Part shown: positions 14,637-20,587 of the stretch, one piece after another
Position numbering within the stretch: position 1 is the first letter of the stretch
How the letters are laid out: each line of letters opens with the position of its first letter
IMG/VR virus record: IMGVR_UViG_3300022200_000058
Span: 1-54,741 of that record
Direction: 5' to 3' (one strand)
Source: a virus
DNA: 54,741 nucleotides
Notes under the pieces: model-generated
Told to the model about the DNA's origin: nothing
Seen by the model: the letters and a program-made list of their open reading frames with translations, nothing else
Database searches by the model: none
Made by a program: the position numbers and the translations under genes

Positions 14637-15170
14637 TCAGAAAGGGTTTTTGTGCCTGGAATCGTAGCCAGGGACACTTGAACCGCTGTCAGGCGAATGC
14701 GTGAAACAGTACGGTTCATCATGATAGGCAACCATGCGGTCACAGCCGGCATGCTCACACTCATGACGACACTCAGTATCACACATGTGATAAGAGTTTT
14801 TAACTGGAGCAGGATTATAACTTCCATCATTATTGAACGTGCCCATAGTAGGAACCTCCATGTCATGTGCCTTTAGATTGGCCGGCGAAGTAGTCTTCAT
14901 AAACTGAAGAACATCCATGAGAAAACTCAGGTTCTCATCACTACGATCCTGATACTTGACCAACTCGCTCATAACAAGCGAATAGACAGTCTGCTGAACA
15001 GGCTTCAACTCCTGGAACATGTCGTCAATCTTGTCAACAATGTTCTTAGCCTCAACCAAGCCACAGTGCGTATTGCTACGAATGTCCTTGATGAACTGAA
15101 TCTTGTTAACAACATTGAACTTATGTGTAACAACATCTTTGGACAATGGAATGTTGATGGTGGTCAACAT
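14637..15170 (-). CDS. Protein with L7/L12-like motif and C-terminal zinc-ribbon
   Basis: A 177-residue protein. Residues about 18-45 (KIQFIKDIRSNTHCGLVEAK, then NIVDKI) match the signature helix-loop-helix of the ribosomal protein L7/L12 C-terminal domain (K-x-x-x-IK-x-x-R-x-x-T-x-x-GL-x-EAK-x-x-V). In L7/L12 this domain binds translation factors. Residues about 125-155 hold a Cys/His cluster (CDTECRHECEHAGC) that could bind zinc. The combination is unusual. It follows the tmRNA-like RNA on the same strand. A ribosome-directed role is a speculation from the motif alone. Confidence 0.7.
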   Translation of the reverse strand: MLTTINIPLSKDVVTHKFNVVNKIQFIKDIRSNTHCGLVEAKNIVDKIDDMFQELKPVQQTVYSLVMSELVKYQDRSDENLSFLMDVLQFMKTTSPANLKAHDMEVPTMGTFNNDGSYNPAPVKNSYHMCDTECRHECEHAGCDRMVAYHDEPYCFTHSPDSGSSVPGYDSRHKNPF

Positions 15171-15217
15171 GTGTACCTCTTTCTTTATTTTGAATGTGGA
15201 TAAAACGGGTCTGATAG

Positions 15218-15480
15218 TGGAGGAGCCGGGAATCGAACCCGGGTAGCACAGCGTTCCGACATGCGGGTTTACGTGTGCGCTAAGCCCTTCTCCCCCTAGG
15301 GGAGCAGTTTATGTGACGAACATACTCAGGTTCGCCCCGTTCATTTTACCATGGCTTACGGGCATCCATGTAACCCCCGAAGGGGGAGCAGTTTTATCAC
15401 ATGCTCAGGTGTTACAAGCCTGACCTCAGTATGCAGGTCATGACCCCAGGACAAGCCCAGATAACAGTTTAACGACATAT
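15218..15480 (-). ncRNA. tmRNA-like structured RNA (3' domain recognised)
   Basis: Minus-strand 15296-15218 ends in a T arm CCGGG-TTCGATT-CCCGG and acceptor strand CTCCTCC plus A. The segment before it (GCGCAC..., GGAACGC..., ACCCGGGTTCGATTCCCGG) closely resembles, from memory, the 3' end of actinobacterial tmRNA. It does not make a tRNA D or anticodon arm. Upstream lie two similar hairpin modules (each CCTGAG...ACTGCTCCCC..GGGG) that could be tmRNA pseudoknots. GGGGGAG at 15296-15290 could pair with the acceptor. I could not find the usual 5' TTCGAC loop or an -LAA tag frame, so it may be divergent, degenerate or only tRNA-like. CCA is not encoded. The 5' boundary is approximate. Confidence 0.4.
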
Positions 15481-15496
15481 CTAGGTCGGATGGGGA

Positions 15497-16534
15497 TCAG
15501 TTACGATCAAACTCCACATCAGCATCATCAGTGCTAGCAGTGGGCTGTGCATCATCAAGACGAGTGGTACCACGACGAGTAGTCCACAAATCAATGAACA
15601 CAGGATCGTTATCGACAACCATCTCAATACGGCCACAAGTAGCCTTAATGAGATCATACTGGTCGACAGTCTCCAACGTGCCATTCACACGATTCTGACG
15701 CTGAGCCGAACCAGCCCAGTTGCCAGAAGCCTGACGAGCAAGCTCCTTCTTACGAGCAATCATGCTCTGAAGAGCCTCAAGCTTCTTACCAGTCAAGTCG
15801 GAAAGCTTACCTTCCTGATCAGTAATCCAATTGATTTGCTCCTGCTGACGCTCATAGGTTGAAACCACAGCATCAACAAAGGAAGTGAACCCCTGATTAC
15901 GAGTATTCTTAGACCGATCAGTCTTAGAAACCTCAAACCAGTTCACAGGAACACCAGTGGAATGACGATACGCTTCAGTCATCGTCCGAGGCTTATTGGC
16001 ACGCGAAGCAAAGTCATCGACAGCACCAGCACCCAAGAACGTCTCAACAAAGGCATCAAACTTATCTCGATCAGCACCAATCTGCTGAGTGAACAAGTTC
16101 GGAACCTTAGTAGAGATACCCGAAGCACCAGTGAAGTCCATCCTCATATTGAAGAGCATTTCATCAAAGGTATCGCGGGAAAGATCAGGATCATTCTCCT
16201 GAGCCTGCATGAAGAACAAATCCTGGATCGAAATCCAATCATTCTCCACCTGAACCTCAAGATTCATAGCAACCTGGCTCAACAGCATCTCAGCAACGAG
16301 ATACGTAGAGTTCGGATCCTCAACATAGGCCTGCTCACGGAGAGTAACCTGAGTCAGAAGAGGCTGATCCAGAAGGGTAACACGAGTATTCACATCGTGA
16401 CCATTGATCGAACCAGCCTGAGGCACAGTACGACCAACCTTCACTTGAATAGTGTTGCCCGAAGCAGCCGTCAGATCCAAATGGCGATCTGACACCTTAT
16501 GAACATCACTCTTGAAAAAGGACAATACGCTCAT
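15497..16534 (-). CDS. Hypothetical protein, 345 aa
   Basis: A large soluble acidic protein without a signal, membrane span or recognised motif. The N-terminal 60 residues are beta-like (GNTIQVKVGRTVPQAGS). The middle is helical (residues about 75-260). A coiled-coil-like stretch (SDLTGKKLEALQSMIARKKE) is followed by an Asp-rich end. Codons often end in C or G, unlike neighbouring AT-rich genes, which suggests high expression. A consensus-like promoter lies 34-62 bases upstream. It could be an abundant early protein, but its function is not evident. Confidence 0.75.
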   Translation of the reverse strand: MSVLSFFKSDVHKVSDRHLDLTAASGNTIQVKVGRTVPQAGSINGHDVNTRVTLLDQPLLTQVTLREQAYVEDPNSTYLVAEMLLSQVAMNLEVQVENDWISIQDLFFMQAQENDPDLSRDTFDEMLFNMRMDFTGASGISTKVPNLFTQQIGADRDKFDAFVETFLGAGAVDDFASRANKPRTMTEAYRHSTGVPVNWFEVSKTDRSKNTRNQGFTSFVDAVVSTYERQQEQINWITDQEGKLSDLTGKKLEALQSMIARKKELARQASGNWAGSAQRQNRVNGTLETVDQYDLIKATCGRIEMVVDNDPVFIDLWTTRRGTTRLDDAQPTASTDDADVEFDRN

Positions 16535-16567
16535 AACTTACAATTCAACTTTCTGTTGTCTAACTTA

Positions 16568-16596
16568 CTTATATTATGTTATTGACATTGGTGCAA
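16568..16596 (-). promoter_or_regulatory. Promoter candidate for the 345-aa gene
   Basis: TTGCAC (16596-16591), a 17-base spacer and TATAAG (16573-16568) on the minus strand, about 34 bases before the start codon. The -35 box lies inside the arm of the hairpin at 16582-16622. Confidence 0.55.
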
Positions 16597-16622
16597 ACTA
16601 TTACAGTTTACACCAATGTCAA
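16582..16622 (-). terminator. Long 18-bp stem hairpin between two genes
   Basis: Arms 16582-16599 and 16605-16622 (ttgacattggtg... and its complement) pair over 18 bp with one mismatch and a five-base loop. It lies 14 bases after the stop of the 74-residue gene. There is no long T-run after it, so it could end transcription or act as an operator over the promoter it overlaps. Confidence 0.5.
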
Positions 16623-16635
16623 GCTTTTGCATGTG

Positions 16636-16860
16636 TCAGGCCTGAGCCTCAATGACATCGTCGGTCAAATCAAACACGACAACATCATCGACATCAGACT
16701 CACCCATGCCTTCCTGCCAGCCTTCCTTCACCTTATCAGCGAAAGCAGACGAACCCGACTTCACTTTAGCAGTGAATGAGCTAGCAAGACTTTTCGTGTG
16801 CTTAGGAGCATCAGAGATACCCTTAGTCACAATAGCAGCAGATTTTCCAATAATCTTCAT
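16636..16860 (-). CDS. Hypothetical protein with basic N-terminus and acidic C-terminus, 74 aa
   Basis: The first 45 residues are Lys/Ser/Ala-rich and helical (KIIGKSAAIVTKGISDAPKH). The last 25 are acidic with hydrophobic strands (DVDDVVVFDLTDDVIEAQA). Such bipolar small proteins are common in phage early regions, but I recognise no family. It is followed by a strong hairpin and is preceded by a 29-residue membrane ORF. Confidence 0.68.
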   Translation of the reverse strand: MKIIGKSAAIVTKGISDAPKHTKSLASSFTAKVKSGSSAFADKVKEGWQEGMGESDVDDVVVFDLTDDVIEAQA

Positions 16861-16870
16861 TTTTTGAATG

Positions 16871-16960
16871 TTACCTTTCTACATTTTCGCCGGAAAGAAC
16901 TCCGACAGCAAATGCCAGTAAAATATTGATAGTGACACTAATAATGAACAACACAAACAT
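16871..16960 (-). CDS. 29-aa membrane microprotein
   Basis: A frame from an ATG at 16960 with a strong ribosome site (AAAGGGGAG, seven bases away). Residues 2-22 are one hydrophobic span (FVLFIISVTINILLAFAVGV), followed by a short charged tail (SGENVER). It ends 10 bases before the start of the 74-residue gene and follows leader copy a. No family is recognised; the ribosome site and position are the main evidence. Confidence 0.6.
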   Translation of the reverse strand: MFVLFIISVTINILLAFAVGVLSGENVER

Positions 16961-16985
16961 GTGTTTTCTCCCCTTTTGAATGCGC

Positions 16986-17020
16986 GTCGTCAAGTTTAGA
17001 CTCTGCGACTAAAGGTCCTA
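16986..17020 (-). repeat. Leader element, copy a
   Basis: A variant copy of the conserved leader found before the cassettes to the right. On the minus strand it has CCTTTAGT... then GAGTCTAAACTTGACG. It lies 26 bases before the 29-residue ORF and lacks the CCCAGAA core. Confidence 0.55.
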
Positions 17021-17036
17021 CAATGCGAACAAGGTG

Positions 17037-17076
17037 AGCGCGGGTGCAACCAGACTAATCTGGCTACACCCGCGCT
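17037..17076 (-). terminator. Two-tier hairpin after the 46-aa gene
   Basis: AGCGCGGGTG (17037-17046) pairs exactly with CACCCGCGCT (17067-17076), and an inner CCAGA/TCTGG stem stacks on a CTAA loop. It lies six bases past the stop at 17082. There is no T-tract. Confidence 0.6.
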
Positions 17077-17081
17077 TAACC

Positions 17082-17222
17082 TTAGCTCATCTGGGTGAGA
17101 ACCTGCTCCCAGTGAACTATCGCTCGCACGATGTTATACGACTCCATCGAGGACAAGTTGGAGTTCTCCAGCTTATACCTCAACTCGGTCAAAGTCTGCT
17201 CAATGGTCTCTTGTCGCGTCAT
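17082..17222 (-). CDS. Small helical protein, 46 aa
   Basis: A frame from an ATG at 17222, five bases after the stop of the WVGAGE-type gene, so probably translated by coupling. The whole protein is predicted helical (TRQETIEQTLTELRYKLENS..., EQVLTQMS) with a leucine-rich face. It is followed directly by a perfect hairpin. No family is recognised. Confidence 0.6.
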   Translation of the reverse strand: MTRQETIEQTLTELRYKLENSNLSSMESYNIVRAIVHWEQVLTQMS

Positions 17223-17227
17223 GGTGC

Positions 17228-17671
17228 TCACTCGAACTCCATGCCTTCGATCAGGCCATTGGCTTCAGCAGCCGAAGCGGCTCCTCGGGCAACCTTCTCA
17301 GTCCGGTTGTCCCAGACCTGCTTGACAAAACCAGCCAAGACGGCACCCATGTTGTCGCGGGTCAAATCGAGGCTCCGATAAGGGCGAGAATCGCTCTTAC
17401 GGAACTTCTGCTCAATCACCGCAGAATCGATGTCAACCCAGGTCTGATGGCTCTTATTGACACCATCGGGCTTCAGCAGGCCAAAGACCCACTCTCGCAG
17501 AATCTGGTCCTGCATGGTGACCTTGCCGTTCTTGGCGCGAACGGGCAGCTTCAGGCTCTCTGCGGGCACCTCGAAGAACAGAGGCTGACCCTGGAGATCC
17601 TGGGGATTGTGGGGCGTGAGGCTGATCTTGGATTCACCAGCTCCAACCCAGAAACGGATAAGATTTGCCAT
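17228..17671 (-). CDS. WVGAGE-family hypothetical protein, divergent member, 147 aa
   Basis: I set the start at the ATG at 17671 (MANLIRFWVGAGE), after AAGGAG at seven bases. The opening IRFWVGAGESKISLTP matches the start of two paralogues to the right (TIRGWVGAGE-x-GVSFKP). The next part (FFEVPAESLKLPVRAKNGKV, ILREWVFGLL) keeps the same order of strand and helix, and a longer C-terminal region follows. Function is unknown. No cysteines or membrane spans are present. Leader copy b precedes it. Confidence 0.72.
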   Translation of the reverse strand: MANLIRFWVGAGESKISLTPHNPQDLQGQPLFFEVPAESLKLPVRAKNGKVTMQDQILREWVFGLLKPDGVNKSHQTWVDIDSAVIEQKFRKSDSRPYRSLDLTRDNMGAVLAGFVKQVWDNRTEKVARGAASAAEANGLIEGMEFE

Positions 17672-17722
17672 GTTCAAGCTCCTTCCAAGCTGAATCGGAT
17701 AATATGGCACCGCCGAAGGCGG

Positions 17723-17781
17723 CGTTCTCAAGTTTAGACTCTAAGGACCTAAAGACTATATTCACTATCAAAAAATGCTAG
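17723..17781 (-). repeat. Leader element, copy b
   Basis: Minus strand: CTAGCATTTTTTGATAGTGA, then TCTTTAGG, then GAGTCTAAACTTGAGAACG. It has the TTGATAGTGA box and GAACG end, but TCTAAACTTGA in place of CCCAGAA. A 6-bp GCCGCC/GGCGGC hairpin (TTC loop on the minus strand) follows at 17710-17724. Confidence 0.65.
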
Positions 17782-17851
17782 TGATATATAATATTAATAC
17801 AGCCTGGGCGGCAATGAAGTGAATAAAAGTCTATGAACAAAAGATGAAGAA

Positions 17852-17865
17852 GCCCCCGAAGGGGC
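17852..17865 (-). terminator. UUCG-loop hairpin after the 67-aa gene
   Basis: GCCCC/GGGGC with a CGAA loop (TTCG on the minus strand), followed on the minus strand by a T-rich stretch. It lies six bases past the stop at 17871. Confidence 0.6.
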
Positions 17866-17870
17866 ATTCC

Positions 17871-18074
17871 TCACCAGTTCGCCTCCACGAACTCTTCGGT
17901 CTCCTGAGAAACCTTCTCCTTGAAGAATGGATCCAACTTGGTGGACCTGATCTTCTCGGAGATGTCTGGCCTGACCTGAACCAGACAGTTGAAGTACCAC
18001 TGACCATATCTTTGGTCGGTGACTTCTGGACGATGGCTTTGCTTTGTTGATGCCACGAACTGCCAGTATTCCAT
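17871..18074 (-). CDS. Hypothetical protein, 67 aa
   Basis: A soluble protein starting MEYWQFVASTKQ with an ideal ribosome site (AAAGGAG, six bases). It has an aromatic strand (QRYGQWYFNCLVQV) and then a helical acidic C-terminus (KEKVSQETEEFVEANW). No family is recognised. It forms a single-gene cassette: leader copy c upstream and a UUCG hairpin downstream. Confidence 0.7.
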   Translation of the reverse strand: MEYWQFVASTKQSHRPEVTDQRYGQWYFNCLVQVRPDISEKIRSTKLDPFFKEKVSQETEEFVEANW

Positions 18075-18096
18075 GGGATCTCCTTTCTACTTGTCC

Positions 18097-18146
18097 CGTT
18101 CTCAAATTTCTGGGACTAAATAATAATATTATAACTAAAGATCTAG
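18097..18146 (-). repeat. Leader element, copy c
   Basis: Minus strand: CTAGATCTTTAGTTATAATA, then AGTCCCAGAAATTTGAGAACG. It contains the CTAGATCTTTAGT box and the CCCAGAA...GAACG box, but TTATAATATTATTA replaces TTTGATAGTGAT. It lies 23 bases before the 67-residue gene. Confidence 0.75.
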
Positions 18147-18182
18147 CCCCCCGAAGGGGGGGGGAGGCCCGAAGGCCTCCCC
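18147..18182 (-). terminator. Double UUCG-loop hairpin after the 119-aa WVGAGE gene
   Basis: Two adjacent stems, CCCCC/GGGGG (18147-18160) and GGGGAGGCC/GGCCTCCCC (18161-18182), both with CGAA loops on the plus strand (TTCG in the minus-strand transcript). The same pair recurs at 19389-19424 after the paralogue. Confidence 0.65.
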
Positions 18183-18197
18183 TGTCACCCCTGTGGC

Positions 18198-18557
18198 TCA
18201 GCTCCAGTTGAACTCAGCCACGATGGCGTCAGCCGCGGTGGTGTCCACGGCTGCACTCTTCTCGCGACGGGCCTGCTGGCACAGCGCGAGGAACTCCTTG
18301 AGGATGTTCTCATCCCTGAGCTCAAGACGATACGCGGGGGTACCGTCGCTCAGCGTGAACACCTCGAAGAGGCTCACGGGGACCTCCGGGGTCATGACGT
18401 GAGTCTTCACGCCATCGGTCCAGAGACCGGCCCGGAGCTTCGCACGCGTCGCATCGGACGCATTCACGAAGACCGGGGTGTTGCCGGACACGGGCTTGAA
18501 GGACACACCCTCCTCACCCGCACCGACCCATCCGCGGATGGTCGGAGTTTTGCTCAT
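18198..18557 (-). CDS. WVGAGE-family hypothetical protein, 119 aa
   Basis: A close paralogue of the gene at 19440-19796, with about four of five residues identical by eye. It opens PTIRGWVGAGEEGVSFKPVS, continues with a strand-rich middle (VFVNASDATRAKLRAGLW, VPVSLFEVFTL) and ends in a helix plus TTAADAIVAEFNWS. It is a soluble protein of unknown function. The short, compact, beta-rich form would suit a protein-binding or inhibitor protein, but that is only a guess. It sits in a full cassette with leader copy d upstream and a double hairpin downstream, and is GC-rich compared with the rest of the window. Confidence 0.78.
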   Translation of the reverse strand: MSKTPTIRGWVGAGEEGVSFKPVSGNTPVFVNASDATRAKLRAGLWTDGVKTHVMTPEVPVSLFEVFTLSDGTPAYRLELRDENILKEFLALCQQARREKSAAVDTTAADAIVAEFNWS

Positions 18558-18600
18558 GTGGTTCTCCTTTCACGAGCATGGGCCAAGTACCTCCTGGCTC

Positions 18601-18660
18601 CGTTCTAAAGTTTCTGGGACTACATAATCACTATCAAAGTTCTAGTGATTAAAGATCTAG
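18601..18660 (-). repeat. Leader element, copy d
   Basis: Minus strand: CTAGATCTTTAATCACTAG, then TTTGATAGTGAT, then TAGTCCCAGAAACTTTAGAACG. It is a full copy with all boxes. Between it and the gene are two ribosome sites (AGGAGG and AAAGGAG), and a 21-codon upstream frame starts at 18581. Confidence 0.8.
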
Positions 18661-18702
18661 CCCCTCGAAGAGGGGAGGAAGCCCGAAGGCCTCCTCTCTC
18701 CT
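18661..18702 (-). terminator. Double hairpin after the 119-aa gene at 18709
   Basis: CCCCT/AGGGG (18661-18675) and an AGGAAGCC/GGCCTCCT stem around a CGAA loop (about 18676-18695) lie between the stop at 18709 and leader copy d. Confidence 0.55.
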
Positions 18703-18708
18703 CTCCCC

Positions 18709-19068
18709 TCAACTCGCGAGTTGGGCCACAGCACCCTCGATTGTGCTGCGATCCACCCAGTCGGTTTGCTTGCCGCTCAGGACGATGCAGGCCCATTCGG
18801 TAACCGGCTTCGCCATGACAGTCTGGGACCGAACCCAGCGCTTGCCACTGTGACGGTTGATGCCGCCAACATTGGCCACGATCCGGAACGAATCGTTCTT
18901 ACCGAGGTAAACCACGGCAGAGCGGACGATGGGCCCGATGGTGAACTCATCGAACTGCTCACCCTGGACTCGCCAGAAGGTGTTGCCCTTCCGGTCGATA
19001 CGGCGCTCGAACTTGCCAGCGGTGATGCACCGGATGACGTAGTCAAGCAGGATTGCGGTAGTGCGCAT
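18709..19068 (-). CDS. Hypothetical protein, 119 aa
   Basis: Starts MRTTAILLDYVIRCITAGKF after AAGGAGG. An N-terminal helix is followed by a beta-rich core (NTFWRVQGEQFDEFTIGPIV, SAVVYLGKNDSFRIVANVGG), then a basic loop (RHSGKRWVRSQ) and a further strand (WACIVLSGKQTDWV). It has the look of a small, highly twisted beta protein. Function is unknown. It forms a single-gene cassette with leader copy e upstream. Confidence 0.72.
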   Translation of the reverse strand: MRTTAILLDYVIRCITAGKFERRIDRKGNTFWRVQGEQFDEFTIGPIVRSAVVYLGKNDSFRIVANVGGINRHSGKRWVRSQTVMAKPVTEWACIVLSGKQTDWVDRSTIEGAVAQLAS

Positions 19069-19102
19069 CTGGCACCTCCTTGCAGAATCGGCTGTTCATC
19101 TG

Positions 19103-19148
19103 CGTTCTCAAGTTTCTGGGGATAAAGACCTAACAACTAAAGATCTAT
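19103..19148 (-). repeat. Leader element, copy e
   Basis: Minus strand: ATAGATCTTTAGTTGTTAGG, then TATCCCCAGAAACTTGAGAACG. The TTTGATAGTGAT box is replaced by TTGTTAGGTCTTTAT. It lies 34 bases before the gene start. Confidence 0.72.
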
Positions 19149-19161
19149 AACGAAAAAGTGG

Positions 19162-19185
19162 GAGAGGCCCCCGAAGGGGCCTCTC
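19162..19185 (-). terminator. 10-bp UUCG-loop hairpin after the 39-aa gene
   Basis: GAGAGGCCCC/GGGGCCTCTC is a perfect stem with a CGAA loop, starting directly at the stop codon of the 39-residue gene. The minus strand continues with CACTTTTTCG, which gives a short T-tract. Confidence 0.75.
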
Positions 19186-19305
19186 TCACTTCTTCTTCTC
19201 GATCTTCTTCCTTGCTTCCTCCTTCTCCTCCTCAGTCCAGCGAGAACTAAAGATTGTGGTCCATGGAGCCTTGCGATTCGGATTGTCAAGTGCATTCTTC
19301 GGCAT
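19186..19305 (-). CDS. Small basic protein, 39 aa
   Basis: A frame from an ATG at 19305 with a very strong ribosome site (AAAGGAGGTG). The protein is MPKNALDNPNRKAPWTTIFS, then SRWTEEEKEEARKK and a Lys/Glu-rich end. The C-terminal half is a highly charged helix. It has its own leader (copy f) and hairpin terminator, a complete cassette for a 39-residue product. No family is recognised. Confidence 0.72.
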   Translation of the reverse strand: MPKNALDNPNRKAPWTTIFSSRWTEEEKEEARKKIEKKK

Positions 19306-19324
19306 AATTACACCTCCTTTCTCT

Positions 19325-19388
19325 CGTTCACACGCTTCTGGGACTAATACTACTATCACTATCAAAATTCTTACAATTAAAGATCTAG
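19325..19388 (-). repeat. Leader element, copy f
   Basis: Minus strand: CTAGATCTTTAATTGTAAG, then TTTTGATAGTGATAGTAG, then TTAGTCCCAGAAGCGTGTGAACG. It is a full copy with the GCGTGTGAACG variant end shared with copy i. Confidence 0.78.
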
Positions 19389-19424
19389 CCCCCCGAAGGG
19401 GGGGGGAGGCCCGAAGGCCTCCCC
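19389..19424 (-). terminator. Double UUCG-loop hairpin after the second WVGAGE gene
   Basis: A duplicate of the pair at 18147-18182. The second stem GGGGAGGCC/GGCCTCCCC (19403-19424) is perfect, with a CGAA loop. Confidence 0.65.
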
Positions 19425-19439
19425 TGTCACCCCTGTGGC

Positions 19440-19796
19440 TCAGCTCCAGTTGAACTCAGCCACGATGGCGTCAGCCGCCGTGGTGTCGACACCGTCGCTC
19501 TTCTCGCGACGTGCCTTCTGGCACAGAGCGAGGAACTCGGTCAGAACCTGCTCGTTCGTCAGGTTCAGACGATACGCGGGGGTACCGTCCTTGAGCGTGA
19601 ACACCTCGAAGAGGCTCACGGGGACCTCCGGGTCCATGACGTGGGTCTTCACGCCATTGGTCCAGAGACCGGCTCGGATCTTCGTGCGAACGTCGTCAGA
19701 CGCTCGCACGAAGACCGGGGTGTTGCCGGACACAGGCTTGAAGGACACGCCCTTCTCACCGGCTCCGACCCATCCGCGGATGGTGGGACTGCTCAT
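19440..19796 (-). CDS. WVGAGE-family hypothetical protein, 118 aa
   Basis: A paralogue of the gene at 18198-18557. It shares TIRGWVGAGE, GVSFKPVSGNTPVFV, VPVSLFEVFTL-x-DGTPAYRL and the C-terminal TTAADAIVAEFNWS. Most differences lie in the middle helix (SDDVRTKIRAGLWTNG) and the charged region (LTNEQVLTEFLALCQKAR). Leader, upstream frame and terminator are duplicated too, so the whole cassette was copied. Function is unknown. Confidence 0.78.
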   Translation of the reverse strand: MSSPTIRGWVGAGEKGVSFKPVSGNTPVFVRASDDVRTKIRAGLWTNGVKTHVMDPEVPVSLFEVFTLKDGTPAYRLNLTNEQVLTEFLALCQKARREKSDGVDTTAADAIVAEFNWS

Positions 19797-19839
19797 GTGG
19801 TTCTCCTTTCATGAGCATGGACCAGGTACCTCCTGGCTC

Positions 19840-19895
19840 CGTTCTAAAGTTTCTGGGGCTAAAAATCACTATCAAATATATAACTAAAGATCTAG
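19840..19895 (-). repeat. Leader element, copy g
   Basis: Minus strand: CTAGATCTTTAGTTATATA, then TTTGATAGTGAT, then TTAGCCCCAGAAACTTTAGAACG. It is a full copy, nearly identical to copy d. A 19-codon upstream frame starts at 19820 between two ribosome sites. Confidence 0.8.
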
Positions 19896-19908
19896 CAGGG
19901 CAGAAGGG

Positions 19909-19938
19909 GAAGACCCCGGGCGTCAGCCCGAGGTCTTC
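19909..19938 (-). terminator. Hairpin at the end of the 39-aa zinc-finger gene
   Basis: GAAGACC(c)CGGG pairs with CCCG(a)GGTCTTC around CGTCAG. The stem includes the stop codon and last codons of the gene at 19923. Confidence 0.55.
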
Positions 19939-20042
19939 TTCTTGCCCTTCATGTGGCACGCCTTGACGGCTGCCACAGTCTTATGCCTCACCTCCTTCCG
20001 CTTTCCGTTCTCCCACTTCGAGCACTTACCACAGACGATCAT
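19923..20042 (-). CDS. Small zinc-finger-like protein, 39 aa
   Basis: The start at 20042 follows AAAGGAGG at six bases. An upstream open frame lacks a site and crosses the leader. The product MIVCGKCSKWENGKRKEVRH continues TVAAVKACHMKGKKK. Its C-x2-C ... H ... C-H arrangement and the phrase H-x-T-V-A-A-V-x-A-C are seen in small actinophage zinc-finger proteins. It likely binds a metal ion and perhaps nucleic acid, given the basic end. Confidence 0.72.
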   Translation of the reverse strand: MIVCGKCSKWENGKRKEVRHKTVAAVKACHMKGKKKTSG

Positions 20043-20057
20043 GTCGCCTCCTTTCCT

Positions 20058-20101
20058 CGTTCCCAAGCTTCTGGGGCTAAAGATCACTATCAAAATGCTA
20101 G
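20058..20101 (-). repeat. Leader element, copy h
   Basis: Minus strand: CTAGCATTTTGATAGTGATC, then TTTAGCCCCAGAAGCTTGGGAACG. It is a short full copy, 15 bases before the gene start. Confidence 0.78.
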
Positions 20102-20116
20102 CTCGACAAAGAGGGA

Positions 20117-20311
20117 TCACCCCTGACATCCGCAGATGTCAAGGGCAACCGTCCTCTTCACACACAATGGACACTCGGCCTGGAACCCAGCCGCACCATC
20201 CATCGTGTGACAGCCCATCTCATGCGCACGAATCCATCCGATCCGACGACACGCGAAGTACTGCTCACTGCCAACGACATGACGTCGTCGACACACGCTG
20301 CATGTGATCAT
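20117..20311 (-). CDS. Zinc-binding small protein, 64 aa
   Basis: The start at 20311 overlaps the stop of the 55-residue membrane protein (ATGA), so the two form a short operon. The sequence has CSVC (about 4-7), later C (20), C (34) and CPLC (47-50), with His between them, a pattern typical of two zinc knuckles. The ending is ALDICGCQG. No enzyme motif is visible. Confidence 0.68.
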   Translation of the reverse strand: MITCSVCRRRHVVGSEQYFACRRIGWIRAHEMGCHTMDGAAGFQAECPLCVKRTVALDICGCQG

Positions 20312-20475
20312 GCTTCAAACCACCTCCTTCCGAGGATGCCACCCATCGCGACCATGCAGGCCACGAGGATACCGTGTTCGGGATGCGTGAACCCCTCCCA
20401 CTGCCAACCCATCCAGCTCTGCGCTGCAAACAGCCCAAAGAAGATGGCAACGATGAAGACTCGGACAATGTACAT
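20308..20475 (-). CDS. Small membrane protein, 55 aa
   Basis: The start at 20475 follows GGGAGG. The frame open further upstream has no site and would run into the leader. Two hydrophobic stretches (VRVFIVAIFFGLFAAQ and HGILVACMVAMGGILG) flank a Trp-rich loop (SWMGWQWEGFTHPE), predicting a two-span membrane protein. Function is unknown; holin-like or host-modifying roles are possible. Confidence 0.68.
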   Translation of the reverse strand: MYIVRVFIVAIFFGLFAAQSWMGWQWEGFTHPEHGILVACMVAMGGILGRRWFEA

Positions 20476-20514
20476 CTGATCCTCCCTGCACAGGAATCGT
20501 TCGGTCATCCCGTG

Positions 20515-20563
20515 CGTTCACACGCTTCTGGGGCTATGGATACTATCACTATCAAGAATCTAG
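20515..20563 (-). repeat. Leader element, copy i
   Basis: Minus strand: CTAGATTCTTGATAGTGATA, then CATAGCCCCAGAAGCGTGTGAACG. It is a full copy, 39 bases before the 55-residue gene. Confidence 0.78.
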
Positions 20564-20587
20564 CCGGCCAAAACAGGAGGGTCCCGA

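Noticed and set aside
15218-15296. Ordinary tRNA gene
   Set aside because: A T arm and acceptor are clear, but no D arm or seven-base anticodon loop with T33 can be formed from the remaining 45 bases.
18399-19125. Plus-strand ORFs opposite the leader-cassette genes
   Set aside because: They are antisense shadows created by high GC; they have no ribosome sites and would run over leaders and terminators.
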